From Fictibacillus nanhaiensis (lineage in GTDB: Bacteria > Bacillota > Bacilli > Bacillales > Fictibacillaceae), in contig JAEACG010000003.1 in assembly GCA_016401345.1 (NCBI GenBank), positions 186,001 through 250,000 on the forward strand: a DNA stretch of 64,000 bases, given 5' to 3'. Shown here one piece after another: positions 56,061-64,000 of this stretch. Positions within the stretch are counted from its first letter, which is position 1. Each line of letters opens with the position of its first letter. The translations under genes and the position numbers were made by a program. A model generated the notes under the pieces. That model saw only the letters and a program-made list of their open reading frames with translations. It made no database searches and had not been told where the DNA came from.

Positions 56061-57251
56061 GTGTGGATCGTTTTGGTGATTATAGCCATCTGGATTTTGG
56101 CTTGGATCGACTTTTATTTAGGACATAAACAAACGACCGCAAAAGAAGAACCTCCTGTAACTACGACAGGCAATATGCATCTTTTAACGACGGGTTCTCA
56201 TTTTTTTGATTCACTGTTCCAAGACATAGATGAAGCTAGGCGTACGATCTACATACAGTTCTACATATTGCGGGACGACGAACTCGGACAAGAGCTATGC
56301 ACGAAACTGATCGCTAAAGCACAGCAAGGCTTAGAAGTTAGACTACTGCTTGATTACATGGGAAGTTACGGATTGAAAAAAAAGACCGTTCACGCCCTTA
56401 AAGACGCAGGCGTTCATTTTGAATACAGCAACAAGCCTCAATTTCCTTACCTTTTGTACCGCATCAATCACCGAAATCATCGGAAAATCACAATTATCGA
56501 CACGGAGATCGGCTACATAGGCGGATATAACGTTGGAAATGAATATATGGGCAGAGTCACACGGTTTGGAGATTGGCGCGACTATCATTTAAAATTAACT
56601 GGAAACGTTGTGATCGAATTACAGCGGCTATTTATCGACGATTGGAACGGTTCAACGAATGAAAAGATGACTCATAGCAAGACCCCGTCTCTTCTCAACG
56701 AAGAAGGGGCAAGTGAGCTGATGCTTCTTCCTTCAAAAGGGCGTGGAGGTTATCAATTTTTTCTTGAAAAAATAAAACGTGCGCAAAAAAGCATTTTTAT
56801 AGGTTCGCCTTACTTTATTCCGGGTAAAAAGATGAACAGGGAGCTCTTATCAGCACTAAATCGCGGGGTGAACGTGAAGCTGCTCGTTCCAATGAACCCC
56901 GATCATCCATTTGTGCAGGAAGCTTCTTATCGTTTCGTCAAACCTCTCTTAGAAGCTGGTGCGGAGATCTATCAGTTTCATGAAGGATTTTATCATTCTA
57001 AGATCGTCATGTTTGATGATACGATCTGCGATATTGGTACCGCTAACTTTGATCTTCGCAGCTTTTTTTATAACGATGAACTAAATTGCATCTTTACAGA
57101 TAAAGCTGAGATACAAGCCGTTAAGAAGGTGCTAGATTCAGATCTTGAACGTTCTGAGAAGCTGACGCTAGCACGTTTAAAGAAGACGCGCGGTTCCGTT
57201 AAAGTTCGATTTAAAGAAATGGTTGGTTTTGTGTTATCGCCATTCTTATAA
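56061..57251 (+). CDS. cardiolipin synthase family phospholipase D (YwjE)
   Basis: 396-residue membrane-bound enzyme with an N-terminal helix (IVLVIIAIWILAWIDFYLG) and two HKD motifs: HRKITIIDTEIGYIGG and HSKIVMFDDTICDIGTANFD. It joins two phosphatidylglycerols to cardiolipin; length and position match the minor B. subtilis synthase YwjE. GTG 56061 is eight bases after AAGGAGG; the ATG at 56055 is only two bases from that site, so GTG is preferred. Divergent from ywjF, sharing its upstream region. Confidence 0.9.
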   Translation: MWIVLVIIAIWILAWIDFYLGHKQTTAKEEPPVTTTGNMHLLTTGSHFFDSLFQDIDEARRTIYIQFYILRDDELGQELCTKLIAKAQQGLEVRLLLDYMGSYGLKKKTVHALKDAGVHFEYSNKPQFPYLLYRINHRNHRKITIIDTEIGYIGGYNVGNEYMGRVTRFGDWRDYHLKLTGNVVIELQRLFIDDWNGSTNEKMTHSKTPSLLNEEGASELMLLPSKGRGGYQFFLEKIKRAQKSIFIGSPYFIPGKKMNRELLSALNRGVNVKLLVPMNPDHPFVQEASYRFVKPLLEAGAEIYQFHEGFYHSKIVMFDDTICDIGTANFDLRSFFYNDELNCIFTDKAEIQAVKKVLDSDLERSEKLTLARLKKTRGSVKVRFKEMVGFVLSPFL

Positions 57252-57297
57252 AAAAGTAAGAGAAGTGCTATGAAGAATATGAAAGTGGTTGATTTCC

Positions 57298-57539
57298 GTT
57301 TCAGGTTGCTCGCTTTCCGCGGGGCAGGCGGTGAGCCCCTGTCTAGTTGCAGTGACTAGCCCCTCGAGGTCAAAAGTTAAACAGTCAAGAAGGCAAAGTG
57401 CGCCTTCATAGCCCATTCAACTTTTGCTTGTCGGGGCTGAACGAGTCACTTCCACATTTCGGACTGCCGCTTTGCGCCGTTAAGGGTCTCACCTGACCGC
57501 TTGTCCCGCAGGAGTCGGCAACCTTACACTCCAATCAAC
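57298..57539 (-). repeat. palindromic intergenic element A, copy 8, interrupted by element B
   Basis: GTTGATT to AATCAAC over 242 bp; removal of 57342-57465 leaves about 118 bp of element A. The insertion follows GTGAGCCCCTG, a different internal position from copy 5. Accounts for the gap 57252-57622. Confidence 0.9.
57342..57465 (-). repeat. nested element B, copy 2 (124 bp)
   Basis: From TCTAGTTGCAGTGACTAGCC to ATTTCGGACT. Stem GTGACT/AGTCAC (copy 1 has GTGGCT/AGCCAC), AGCCCC/GGGGCT, AAAAGTT/AACTTTT, and the inner hairpin GAAGGC/GCCTTC. It is the same length as copy 1. Confidence 0.88.
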
Positions 57540-57622
57540 TTGTCTTTGAAGCAAAACATAAGCTCTTTTCTACTGCACCAATCATGTAATCAAAAAAACA
57601 TACTAATGCCAGGGGGCCAAAC

Positions 57623-58579
57623 ATGTTAACATCTTTCGGATTTGTATCTACGGCTCTCAATTTATATGAGGCCTCACCTGCAAAAACAATGACTTTTGCT
57701 ACTTATCAAAAACGTGATGAGAAAGAACGCAGAGCTCAATTGCTTGCCATCACGAAAAACAATCTACAGCGCACCCTTCGCGTTCTTCATTATTGTATCG
57801 CGCACGAGTTTCCTCTTCATCGCATGTCATCCTCCATCGTCCCTTTAGCTACTCATCCCGAGGCAGCTTGGGATTTTTTGAAGGAGACGAAGAAAGAATG
57901 TAAAGAGATCGAGAAGCTCGTAAAAAAATACAACATCAGAACGAGCATGCATCCTAATCAGTTCACCCTGTTTACAAGCCCTCGTAAAGAGGTAACCGTA
58001 AATGCTGTTAAGGATATGCAATATCATTTTGATCTGCTTAAAGGAATGGGAATCGAGGACCGAAGCTATATCAATATTCATATCGGTGGAGCTTATGGTG
58101 ATAAACCGTCTGCTTTAGAACGTTTTTATGAAAATATTAAACTTCTCCCGTCTGACGTAAAGGCGAGGATGACGCTTGAAAACGACGATAAAACGTTCAC
58201 GACCCAAGAGACATTAGAAGTCTGTGAAAATGAAGGCATTCCACTTATGTTTGATTACCATCATTACATGGCGAATCCGGATGACGATGGTTCTCTGGAG
58301 GAATTGCTGCCGAGGTTCGTGAAAACGTGGGAGAATACAGGTCGACCGCCAAAAGTTCATCTCTCCTCACCAAAAGACGAAAAAGCTTACAGAAGCCACC
58401 ATGATTTCGTTAGTAAGGAGTATGTGCTGCCGTTTTTTAAATTGATGTCTAATTACACAGATGAGCTGGACGTTATGATCGAAGCGAAACAAAAAGACCG
58501 CGCTGTTCTTCAGCTCGTTGCTGAGCTAGAGAAAGTACGCGGCTTCAAGAGGATGAGCGGTGGAACCATCCTTATGTAA
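57623..58579 (+). CDS. uvsE: UV DNA damage endonuclease
   Basis: 318-residue TIM-barrel repair nuclease that nicks 5' to UV photoproducts. Conserved blocks: FGFVSTALNLYEASPAKTMTFATY at the N-terminus, FPLHRMSSSIVPLATHPEA, TSMHPNQFTLFTSP, NIHIGGAYGDK, TLENDDKTFTTQETL and FDYHHYMANP, which hold the metal-binding His, Glu and Asp residues. ATG 57623 follows AGGGGG. Position after cls matches B. subtilis ywjD. The last 8 bp overlap the converging hydrolase gene. Confidence 0.95.
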   Translation: MLTSFGFVSTALNLYEASPAKTMTFATYQKRDEKERRAQLLAITKNNLQRTLRVLHYCIAHEFPLHRMSSSIVPLATHPEAAWDFLKETKKECKEIEKLVKKYNIRTSMHPNQFTLFTSPRKEVTVNAVKDMQYHFDLLKGMGIEDRSYINIHIGGAYGDKPSALERFYENIKLLPSDVKARMTLENDDKTFTTQETLEVCENEGIPLMFDYHHYMANPDDDGSLEELLPRFVKTWENTGRPPKVHLSSPKDEKAYRSHHDFVSKEYVLPFFKLMSNYTDELDVMIEAKQKDRAVLQLVAELEKVRGFKRMSGGTILM

Positions 58580-59345
58580 GGCAAGGAATAAATTTTTTAA
58601 TCTCTGCATTAAAGCTTACATAATGTTTGATCGGAAGCTGATGCAGCGCTTTGTTTAAGAGAACGAACTTTGCTTTCGGGTGAACATTCCTTGCGTAGAT
58701 TCTTCTGTAAGGATGCATATATTCCGCTTGTTCCCCGTAAATAAACAACAACGGAAAGCGCCACTCTTTTAGCTGATCCGTACATTGGAAGGAAAGACTT
58801 TCTTGGTAGAACCGCTGACACGTTTTAGGATCTGTCTGCTTATGATAAGACAACATTTCTTTTCGATCTTCCGGAGAATTCGAATGTGTGCTGACAAGAA
58901 TCTGATTGAGTAGGGCTGGTGCATTTTTTGCCAGCCTTATTCCTGTTTGAAACTGCTTTTTCAGTGCGAATGTAGAAACTTGAGGAAAGCCGCCACTCAA
59001 AATAAGACCCTTTGTCCGATGTGGATATTTTTGAACAAAAGCTTGTGCGACCGAGCCACCTGCTGAATAACCGCAAATATACGCTTCTTCTAATAATAAG
59101 TGGTCCAACAGAGACGCAACATCATCTGCTAAGTCCCAAATCGTAAACGTTTCTTTGTCTTTAATTGATGAACGACCGTGTCCCCTACAATCAGGAAAGA
59201 TCGTCTGATAATCGGTCGCTAGTTCTCTTTGATACTTGAACACAAGATGACTCATACCTGGCGGGTGTAAAAAAACGATTGGCGCACCGGTTCCCAGCTT
59301 TTCATAATAGATTTGCAACTCAGAGGTCAGCCCGGCTAATGCCAT
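58572..59345 (-). CDS. alpha/beta hydrolase
   Basis: 257-residue alpha/beta-fold hydrolase. The oxyanion region is VFLHPPGMSH, the nucleophile elbow is CGYSAGGSVAQ (Ser about 95), and the C-terminal His is in KALHQLPIKH. DCRGHGRSS is typical of the family. The substrate is unknown. Its start is 7 bp downstream of the small XapX gene, so the two are co-transcribed. Confidence 0.9.
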   Translation of the reverse strand: MALAGLTSELQIYYEKLGTGAPIVFLHPPGMSHLVFKYQRELATDYQTIFPDCRGHGRSSIKDKETFTIWDLADDVASLLDHLLLEEAYICGYSAGGSVAQAFVQKYPHRTKGLILSGGFPQVSTFALKKQFQTGIRLAKNAPALLNQILVSTHSNSPEDRKEMLSYHKQTDPKTCQRFYQESLSFQCTDQLKEWRFPLLFIYGEQAEYMHPYRRIYARNVHPKAKFVLLNKALHQLPIKHYVSFNAEIKKFIPCLT

Positions 59346-59352
59346 GTTTTCC

Positions 59353-59523
59353 TCACTTTAGAAAAGTACCTGCCATCCAGATGTAAGCTTGATAGCCTAA
59401 ATAGATACCAATGATGCCCATGATTCCTGGTAATGCGGGTGGTGCCGGAATCGGGAGTTTTAACAGGGCAAAAACAAAGCCTACGAGGGCGCCTGTTATT
59501 AGTGATAATACGATCAACTTCAT
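59353..59523 (-). CDS. XapX domain small membrane protein
   Basis: A 56-residue protein missed by length cutoffs. It has two hydrophobic segments: LIVLSLITGALVGFVFALL, then PIPAPPALPGIMGIIGIYLG, the proline-rich turn and glycine-rich second helix of the XapX family (function unknown). ATG 59523 is preceded by GAGGGGG at a good distance, and the stop is 7 bp before the hydrolase start. Coding identity is supported by the family match recalled from memory, not by a search. Confidence 0.82.
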   Translation of the reverse strand: MKLIVLSLITGALVGFVFALLKLPIPAPPALPGIMGIIGIYLGYQAYIWMAGTFLK

Positions 59524-59611
59524 ATATGTACCCCCTCTTTCAAACGAGTTTCCAAACCTATCTCTTATTAATATGGCATGTTATCCCTACATTATCCCTT
59601 TTTTCGTTGGG

Positions 59612-60178
59612 TTAGGAATGCGTAGAAGATTTCGCTGCCGCGAGCTCATACTGCTTTTTTATAATACGAATCTGACCGCGATGACTCAGTTCATCTTCAA
59701 ATACATGAAACCATTTAAAGTAATTGTTACCGAGTTCATTCCCCCACCACGGTGTTGTTTCATAGAGCCATGAATCTTCAAGCTTTTGAAAATGCTGCAA
59801 GGTAATTTCACGGGTCTTTTTTAAGTCTTCTAAATAAAATTCTGCTGTATTGCCATGGATGATTGCCGCAGCTTCACCTAGATCAAGTGCAGGCTGGAGT
59901 GTTTCTGCATAACGCTCAATTTCTTCCTCTGGCAGGTCTTTGCCGTCGAATGTGATAAATTGATAAATTTTTTCAACGGCTACGAGATGAGCGAGCAGCA
60001 TGCCGATTGAATTCCCTATTCCGTTTATTCGATAATCTAGCTCTTCAACGGATAGATCTTGAATGTCCCAGATCGTCGTTTCTCTCGTGTAGTCCATCAT
60101 AGATATTAAGTTGGAAAATTCTTTCGAGTACCCTTCAATGTGTCCGATAACAAAAGGGCTCTTGTTAGATGATGTCAT
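59612..60178 (-). CDS. DinB-like four-helix protein
   Basis: 188-residue protein of the DinB/YfiT metal-dependent fold. Two of the usual three metal-ligand histidines are visible: LLAHLVAVEKIY (helix 2) and DELSHRGQIRIIKKQ (helix 4); the GIGNSIGMLLAHL stretch is characteristic. Family members act as small-thiol or other transferases, but the activity is unknown here. ATG 60178 follows GGAGG. Monocistronic, upstream of the hydrolase gene pair. Confidence 0.85.
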   Translation of the reverse strand: MTSSNKSPFVIGHIEGYSKEFSNLISMMDYTRETTIWDIQDLSVEELDYRINGIGNSIGMLLAHLVAVEKIYQFITFDGKDLPEEEIERYAETLQPALDLGEAAAIIHGNTAEFYLEDLKKTREITLQHFQKLEDSWLYETTPWWGNELGNNYFKWFHVFEDELSHRGQIRIIKKQYELAAAKSSTHS

Positions 60179-60288
60179 TTTTGGAACCTCCTAAGCATTG
60201 ATGTGCTTCAATAGAATTCAAGAAAAGCTTTGGAATTCCTTTTTTGTTTTGGATGCGGTGTGGATGATGGTAATCGAGCATAACTCTG

Positions 60289-60464
60289 GAATCGATCATA
60301 AATCTCTGGAATCGATCATAAATCCCTCGAATCGCTCACAAACCTCTCGAATCGCTCATAAATCCCTAGAATCGCTCACAAACCTCTCGAATCGCTCACA
60401 AATCCCTAGAATCGCTCACAAACCTCTCGAATCGCTCACAAATCCCTAGAATCGCTCACAAATC
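60289..60464 (+). repeat. array of nine GAATCG(C/A)TCA cores at a 20-bp period
   Basis: Units begin every 20 bp from 60289 to 60449. The first two read GAATCGATCATAAA, the rest GAATCGCTCAYAAA. The last seven alternate two spacer endings (ACCTCTC and ATCCCTA), giving a 40-bp higher repeat. It lies past the 3' end of argS, in the gap 60179-60534. Confidence 0.92.
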
Positions 60465-60493
60465 AAAGAACACCACTCTCCTAAACTCTCCAA

Positions 60494-60525
60494 AAAAAGA
60501 AAAAACCTGTCCAAAGACAGGTTTT
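60494..60525 (-). terminator. terminator of argS
   Basis: AAAACCTGTC (60502-60511) and its exact complement (60516-60525) around CAAA; the minus strand continues TTTTTTCTTTTTTT. Confidence 0.9.
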
Positions 60526-60534
60526 CCCTATATA

Positions 60535-62205
60535 TTACATACGCTCTGGTGCTTCTACACCGATGATGTTCAATGCATTTTCAATCGTTACTTGAGTAGC
60601 TTTCATCAATGCGTAGCGAGCTTGTGATTTTGTTTTGTTTTCAGGATCGAGTACACGCTCTGCGTTATAGAAGCTATGAAGAGCAGATGCCAGCTCGAAT
60701 ACATAGTTCGTTACACGGTGCGTTAAAAGTTTTTCAGCCGCTTCATTAATGACTGCAGGGAATTCTCCGATTTTCTTCAACAGCTCGAACTCTTTTTCAG
60801 AATCGATCTGAGAAAGATCTAGTTCTCCCTCATAAGAAAGACCCATCTCTTCCCCTTGGCGAAGCATGCTGCATACACGTGCGTGCGCGTATTGTACGTA
60901 GAATACAGGGTTTTCGTTCGATTTCGAAACCGCTAAGTCCATGTCAAAATCAAGATGAGTATCGTTAGAACGCATCGCAAAGAAATAACGAGTCGCGTCG
61001 ATGCCCACTTCTTCCATCAGTTCACGTAGCGTTACAGCTTTACCCGTACGCTTACTCATACGGACTTTTTCGCCGTTTTGGAACAGAGAAACAAGCTGGA
61101 TGATCATCACTTCAAGCTGATCTTTTTCATAGCCTAACGCTTGAATTGCCGCTTTCATACGCGGGATGTAACCGTGGTGGTCTGCTCCCCAGATATTGAT
61201 CAGCTTTTCGAACCCACGCTCGAACTTGTCGTTATGATACGCGATGTCTGGTGTTAAATATGTGTAAGATCCGTCATTCTTGATGAGTACACGGTTCTTG
61301 TCATCATCATAATCTGTTGTACGGAACCAAGTCGCGCCTTCTTCTTCATAAACAACACCTTTAGCTTTTAACTTCTCTAGTGCTGCATCAATTTTTCCGT
61401 TTTGATAGAGTGAAGTCTCTGAGAACCACACATCAAAATCGACACGGAATTCAGCGAGATCAGCTTTTAGTTTTTCAAGCTCTCGTGTAAGACCGTATTC
61501 ACGGAAAAAGCTCACACGCTCGCTCTCTTCTTTTTCTAACCAAGAATCGCCATACTCTTCGGCTAGATCTTTACCAAACTCGATAATATCCGCTCCGTGG
61601 TAACCATCTTCTGGCATCTCTTTATCCTTGCCTAGCGCTTGGAAGTAACGAGCTTCGATTGACGTAGCTAAGTTGTTGATCTGATTCCCTGCATCGTTGA
61701 TGTAGAACTCACGAGAAACGTTATAGCCTGCATAGTCTAGAATATTACAGATCGTATCACCAACAGCCGCACCACGTGCATGTCCTAAGTGAAGCGTTCC
61801 TGTAGGGTTCGCAGATACGAACTCGACTTGTACTTTTTTACCGCCGCCATGCTCCGTACGTCCGTAATCCTTGCCCGCTTTTAGAACAGTTGGTACAAGC
61901 TCTGTTAAGTATGAGTTATCCATGTAAAAGTTAATGAAACCAGGACCTGCGATCTCAACTTTTGCGATAGATGCTTTACTTTTATCAAAATTTGCTACAA
62001 GATCGTCTGCGATCATGCGAGGTGCTTTTTTAGCGACACGTGCTAATTGCATCGCCATGTTCGTCGCGAAGTCACCATTCGCTTTATCTTTTGGTACTTC
62101 AAGAACGACTGCAGGCAGTTCTTCTTTTTTAGCGAGTCCTGCTTTTACGACCGCTTCTTCGATCTCTTCTTTTAACAGCTGCTTGACTTGGTCAAGGATA
62201 TTCAT
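60535..62205 (-). CDS. argS: arginyl-tRNA synthetase
   Basis: 556-residue class I synthetase charging tRNA-Arg. HIGH motif in [20 protein letters not shown]; the KMSKS-like motif is [12 protein letters not shown]. The N-terminal Add1-type domain (about 1-115) and the C-terminal anticodon-binding helical domain (about 440-556, ending [11 protein letters not shown]) are present. Length equals B. subtilis ArgS. Its ATG overlaps the ywiB stop by 4 bp, so it is translationally coupled. Confidence 0.98.
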   Translation of the reverse strand: MNILDQVKQLLKEEIEEAVVKAGLAKKEELPAVVLEVPKDKANGDFATNMAMQLARVAKKAPRMIADDLVANFDKSKASIAKVEIAGPGFINFYMDNSYLTELVPTVLKAGKDYGRTEHGGGKKVQVEFVSANPTGTLHLGHARGAAVGDTICNILDYAGYNVSREFYINDAGNQINNLATSIEARYFQALGKDKEMPEDGYHGADIIEFGKDLAEEYGDSWLEKEESERVSFFREYGLTRELEKLKADLAEFRVDFDVWFSETSLYQNGKIDAALEKLKAKGVVYEEEGATWFRTTDYDDDKNRVLIKNDGSYTYLTPDIAYHNDKFERGFEKLINIWGADHHGYIPRMKAAIQALGYEKDQLEVMIIQLVSLFQNGEKVRMSKRTGKAVTLRELMEEVGIDATRYFFAMRSNDTHLDFDMDLAVSKSNENPVFYVQYAHARVCSMLRQGEEMGLSYEGELDLSQIDSEKEFELLKKIGEFPAVINEAAEKLLTHRVTNYVFELASALHSFYNAERVLDPENKTKSQARYALMKATQVTIENALNIIGVEAPERM

Positions 62206-62642
62206 GCTTTTGCCTCCTGAAAATTAATCTTGATTCGATGTGTTCCTGTATGTTCACCCTGCAGAACCAGTTCATAAGCGAGATTGAGATCTCCCGTCTG
62301 TTTTTGCTGATTCCAGCGGAAATTCATTTCATGTGTAGTCGTTTCCATCCAAAGCTGGCCATACGGGCTGTCGTACATGCCTTTTGTAGTCTGGCCGATT
62401 AAATATTTCTGTTTCATAGATACACTGCCTGAGCGGATAATCAGAATACCAGCGTGCGTTATCTTAATCACATTATTGACAGAACCCGCACCTTCTATCT
62501 CTTCCTTATATTGAAGATAGGTGACGTCCCCACGTTTATAGAGCTTACCTTCTGTCTCGGTGAAATGTTTCTCCTGTTCACCGCTGAAATGTACTTCTGA
62601 ACTTATCGAAAGCGCAACAGACAATTCCGTATCTTGATCCAT
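62202..62642 (-). CDS. ywiB: DUF1934 beta-barrel protein YwiB
   Basis: 146-residue conserved protein of unknown function, predicted lipocalin-like beta barrel. Visible are [48 protein letters not shown] and [15 protein letters not shown]. It overlaps argS by 4 bp as in other Bacillus. ATG 62642 is eight bases after AAGGAAGTG; an in-frame start 20 codons earlier lacks a ribosome site. Confidence 0.9.
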   Translation of the reverse strand: MDQDTELSVALSISSEVHFSGEQEKHFTETEGKLYKRGDVTYLQYKEEIEGAGSVNNVIKITHAGILIIRSGSVSMKQKYLIGQTTKGMYDSPYGQLWMETTTHEMNFRWNQQKQTGDLNLAYELVLQGEHTGTHRIKINFQEAKA

Positions 62643-62863
62643 GCGAACAACACTTCCTTTTTTGATGTACCTCTTTAACTTACCTATTATAAAAGATTTC
62701 ACTGCTTCCGTTCAACCTTATGGGTGTCTTTTTAAAAATTCATGGTTCTAATAGGTAAATATATCCTAAAAACACGTTTTCATGAGTGGATGATTTGGAA
62801 TGAGGGTCGTTAATGACGTATTATACACTCGAGAAGATGAAATAGAAATGAGGAGGATTTTAA

Positions 62864-63877
62864 ATGAACAACGAAAGAATTTTACTTGTGAATCGTCCAA
62901 AAGGCGCGCCGCAAAAGAGTGACTTTCGCTTTGAGGAGACTTCGACCCCTGCCCTTGAAAGTAATCAGGTACTTTTAAAAACGATTTATCTATCTGTAGA
63001 TCCGTACATGAGAGGACGCATGAGTGATCGTAAATCTTACGTGCCTCCATTTCAGTTAAACGAACCGATCTCTGGTGGAATCGTTGGACAAGTTGTTGAA
63101 TCTCGTTCAGGCGAACTATCAGAAGGCGACTTCGTCATCGGTAACTTAGCATGGCAAAAATACAACGTAGCAAGTGATGCTGAAGTTCGTAAATTAGATC
63201 CATCTCTTGCTCCGCTTACTGCAAACCTTGGTGTATTAGGCATGACTGGCTTAACTGCATACTTCGGTCTACTAGATATCGGAAACCCTCAAGAAGGCGA
63301 AACGGTTGTTGTCAGTGGCGCAGCTGGAGCTGTTGGTACAATCGTCGGCCAAATCGCTAAGATCAAGGGTGCACGTGTTGTCGGAATCGCAGGTTCAGAT
63401 GAAAAGATCTCTTACCTAAAAGATGAACTAGGCTTTGATGCTGCGATCAACTACAAGACGGAAAATGTATATGAAGCACTGAAAGCAGCTTGTCCAGACG
63501 GTGTTGATGTATATTTTGATAACGTCGGCGGTGAAATCTCTGATAGCGTTCTCGCATTGATCAACAAAGGCGCTCGTATTCCGGTTTGTGGCCAGATCGC
63601 TCTTTACAACCTTGAAAAAGCGGATGTTGGTCCACGTATGCAAAGTCAAATTCTGATCAACAGTGCCCTGATGAAAGGATTCATCGTTAGCGATTATGCG
63701 GCTCATTTTGAAGAAGGTGCGATCGAACTTGCTAAATGGGTAAAAGAAGGAAAAATTTCTTATAGCGAAAACATCGTAGACGGATTTGAAAATACGATTG
63801 ATGCATTCTTAGGTCTGTTTTCTGGTGAAAACACAGGAAAGCAGCTAGTAAAAGTAGCTGAGCCGGAGAATGTGTAA
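62864..63877 (+). CDS. NADP-dependent MDR oxidoreductase (YfmJ/CurA-like)
   Basis: 337-residue zinc-free medium-chain reductase of the leukotriene B4 12-hydroxydehydrogenase/curcumin reductase type. Signature SVDPYMRGRMSD near residue 45, the nucleotide motif VVSGAAGAVGTIVGQIAKIKGARVVGIAGSDEK, and YFDNVGGEISDSVL. Such enzymes reduce alpha,beta-unsaturated ketones and may detoxify lipid-derived carbonyls. ATG 62864 follows GAGGAGG. Single-gene unit with its own terminator. Confidence 0.93.
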   Translation: MNNERILLVNRPKGAPQKSDFRFEETSTPALESNQVLLKTIYLSVDPYMRGRMSDRKSYVPPFQLNEPISGGIVGQVVESRSGELSEGDFVIGNLAWQKYNVASDAEVRKLDPSLAPLTANLGVLGMTGLTAYFGLLDIGNPQEGETVVVSGAAGAVGTIVGQIAKIKGARVVGIAGSDEKISYLKDELGFDAAINYKTENVYEALKAACPDGVDVYFDNVGGEISDSVLALINKGARIPVCGQIALYNLEKADVGPRMQSQILINSALMKGFIVSDYAAHFEEGAIELAKWVKEGKISYSENIVDGFENTIDAFLGLFSGENTGKQLVKVAEPENV

Positions 63878-63897
63878 CAACTGGGAATAAATCAAGG

Positions 63898-63936
63898 AGC
63901 TTTTCACTCAAAAAGAAGTGAGAAGCTTCTTTTTTA
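63898..63936 (+). terminator. terminator of the MDR oxidoreductase gene
   Basis: AGCTTTTCACT (63898-63908) pairs with AGTGAGAAGCT (63917-63927) with one G-U pair, then TTTTTT. I see nothing assignable from 63940 to the end. Confidence 0.85.
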
Positions 63937-64000
63937 TGTAGTTGGGGAGAAGTCGTTCCAAAGAATTCGAGAAATATAGAGATAATACGGCGTAAATCTA

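Noticed and set aside
60289-60464. Possible CRISPR array
   Set aside because: Units of 20 bp with spacers under 10 bp that partly repeat are far from CRISPR dimensions, and no cas gene is present.

Overview
The window is chromosomal DNA from an endospore-forming Firmicute of the Bacillaceae. The evidence is gene order: reading against the + strand, the atp operon, upp, glyA, ywlG, rpiB, ywlE, mntP, ywlC, ywlB, spoIIR, prmC, prfA, tdk, rpmE, rho, glpX, murA, tal, fbaA, spo0F, ywjG, pyrG, rpoE, ywjF, cls, uvsE and argS follow closely the order I remember from the Bacillus subtilis chromosome. Gram-positive ribosome binding sites, frequent TTG/GTG starts, and sigma-F- and sigma-H-like promoters agree. 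The icmF-type beta-oxidation cluster and a zinc-free L31 at the rho locus argue against B. subtilis itself; a Fictibacillus-like genus is my guess, not a demonstrated assignment. There are no rRNA, tRNA, CRISPR, prophage or transposase genes.

Layout. 1-2.1 kb: start of the F-type ATP synthase operon (atpZ, atpI, atpB, atpE, atpF fragment) with its promoter. 2.2-7.9 kb: small lipoprotein, upp, a sortase with a tandem-repeat surface protein, and an ABC-2 exporter. 8-14.9 kb: glyA, lipoprotein, gluconokinase, GNAT, ywlG, rpiB, ywlE, mntP. 15-20 kb: a multi-PAS sporulation-type kinase, ywlC, ywlB, spoIIR, with a cluster of DnaA boxes at ywlC. 20.4-26.1 kb: a complete rbsRKDACB ribose operon. 26.2-36.8 kb: prmC, prfA, MOSC protein, CoA-disulfide reductase, YhcN-type lipoprotein, tdk, rpmE2, rho, glpX, murA. 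37.3-43.2 kb: tal, fbaA, spo0F, ywjG, pyrG (with a legible CTP-type attenuator leader), rpoE. 43.9-55.9 kb: fatty/branched-chain acid catabolism (Fe-S oxidoreductase, thiolase, hydroxyacyl-CoA dehydrogenase, two acyl-CoA dehydrogenases, meaB, TetR regulator, fused isobutyryl-CoA mutase). 56-63.9 kb: cardiolipin synthase, uvsE, hydrolase plus a 56-residue XapX protein, DinB-like protein, argS, ywiB, and an MDR-family oxidoreductase.

The gene content is mostly core; the unusual material lies between genes. Three repeat classes fill these spaces. (A) Eight copies of a ~128-bp palindromic element bounded by GTTGATT/AATCAAC, one copy carrying a compensatory double change in its termini. (B) A 124-bp structured element nested inside two A copies at two different internal positions, both next to a CCGCTT-like motif, with a second compensatory change in its own stem. 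(C) Eight arrays of 20-21 bp units, each made of a fixed core word and a variable spacer, always at the 3' ends of genes. A palindrome built on GGGGTCAGACCCC sits at the 3' ends of three genes and supplies or overlaps their stop codons. Further regulatory signals are the pyrG attenuator, a 72-nt G-free leader before rho, the DnaA boxes, a hairpin over the surface-protein ribosome site, and two matching operator-like sites in the beta-oxidation cluster.
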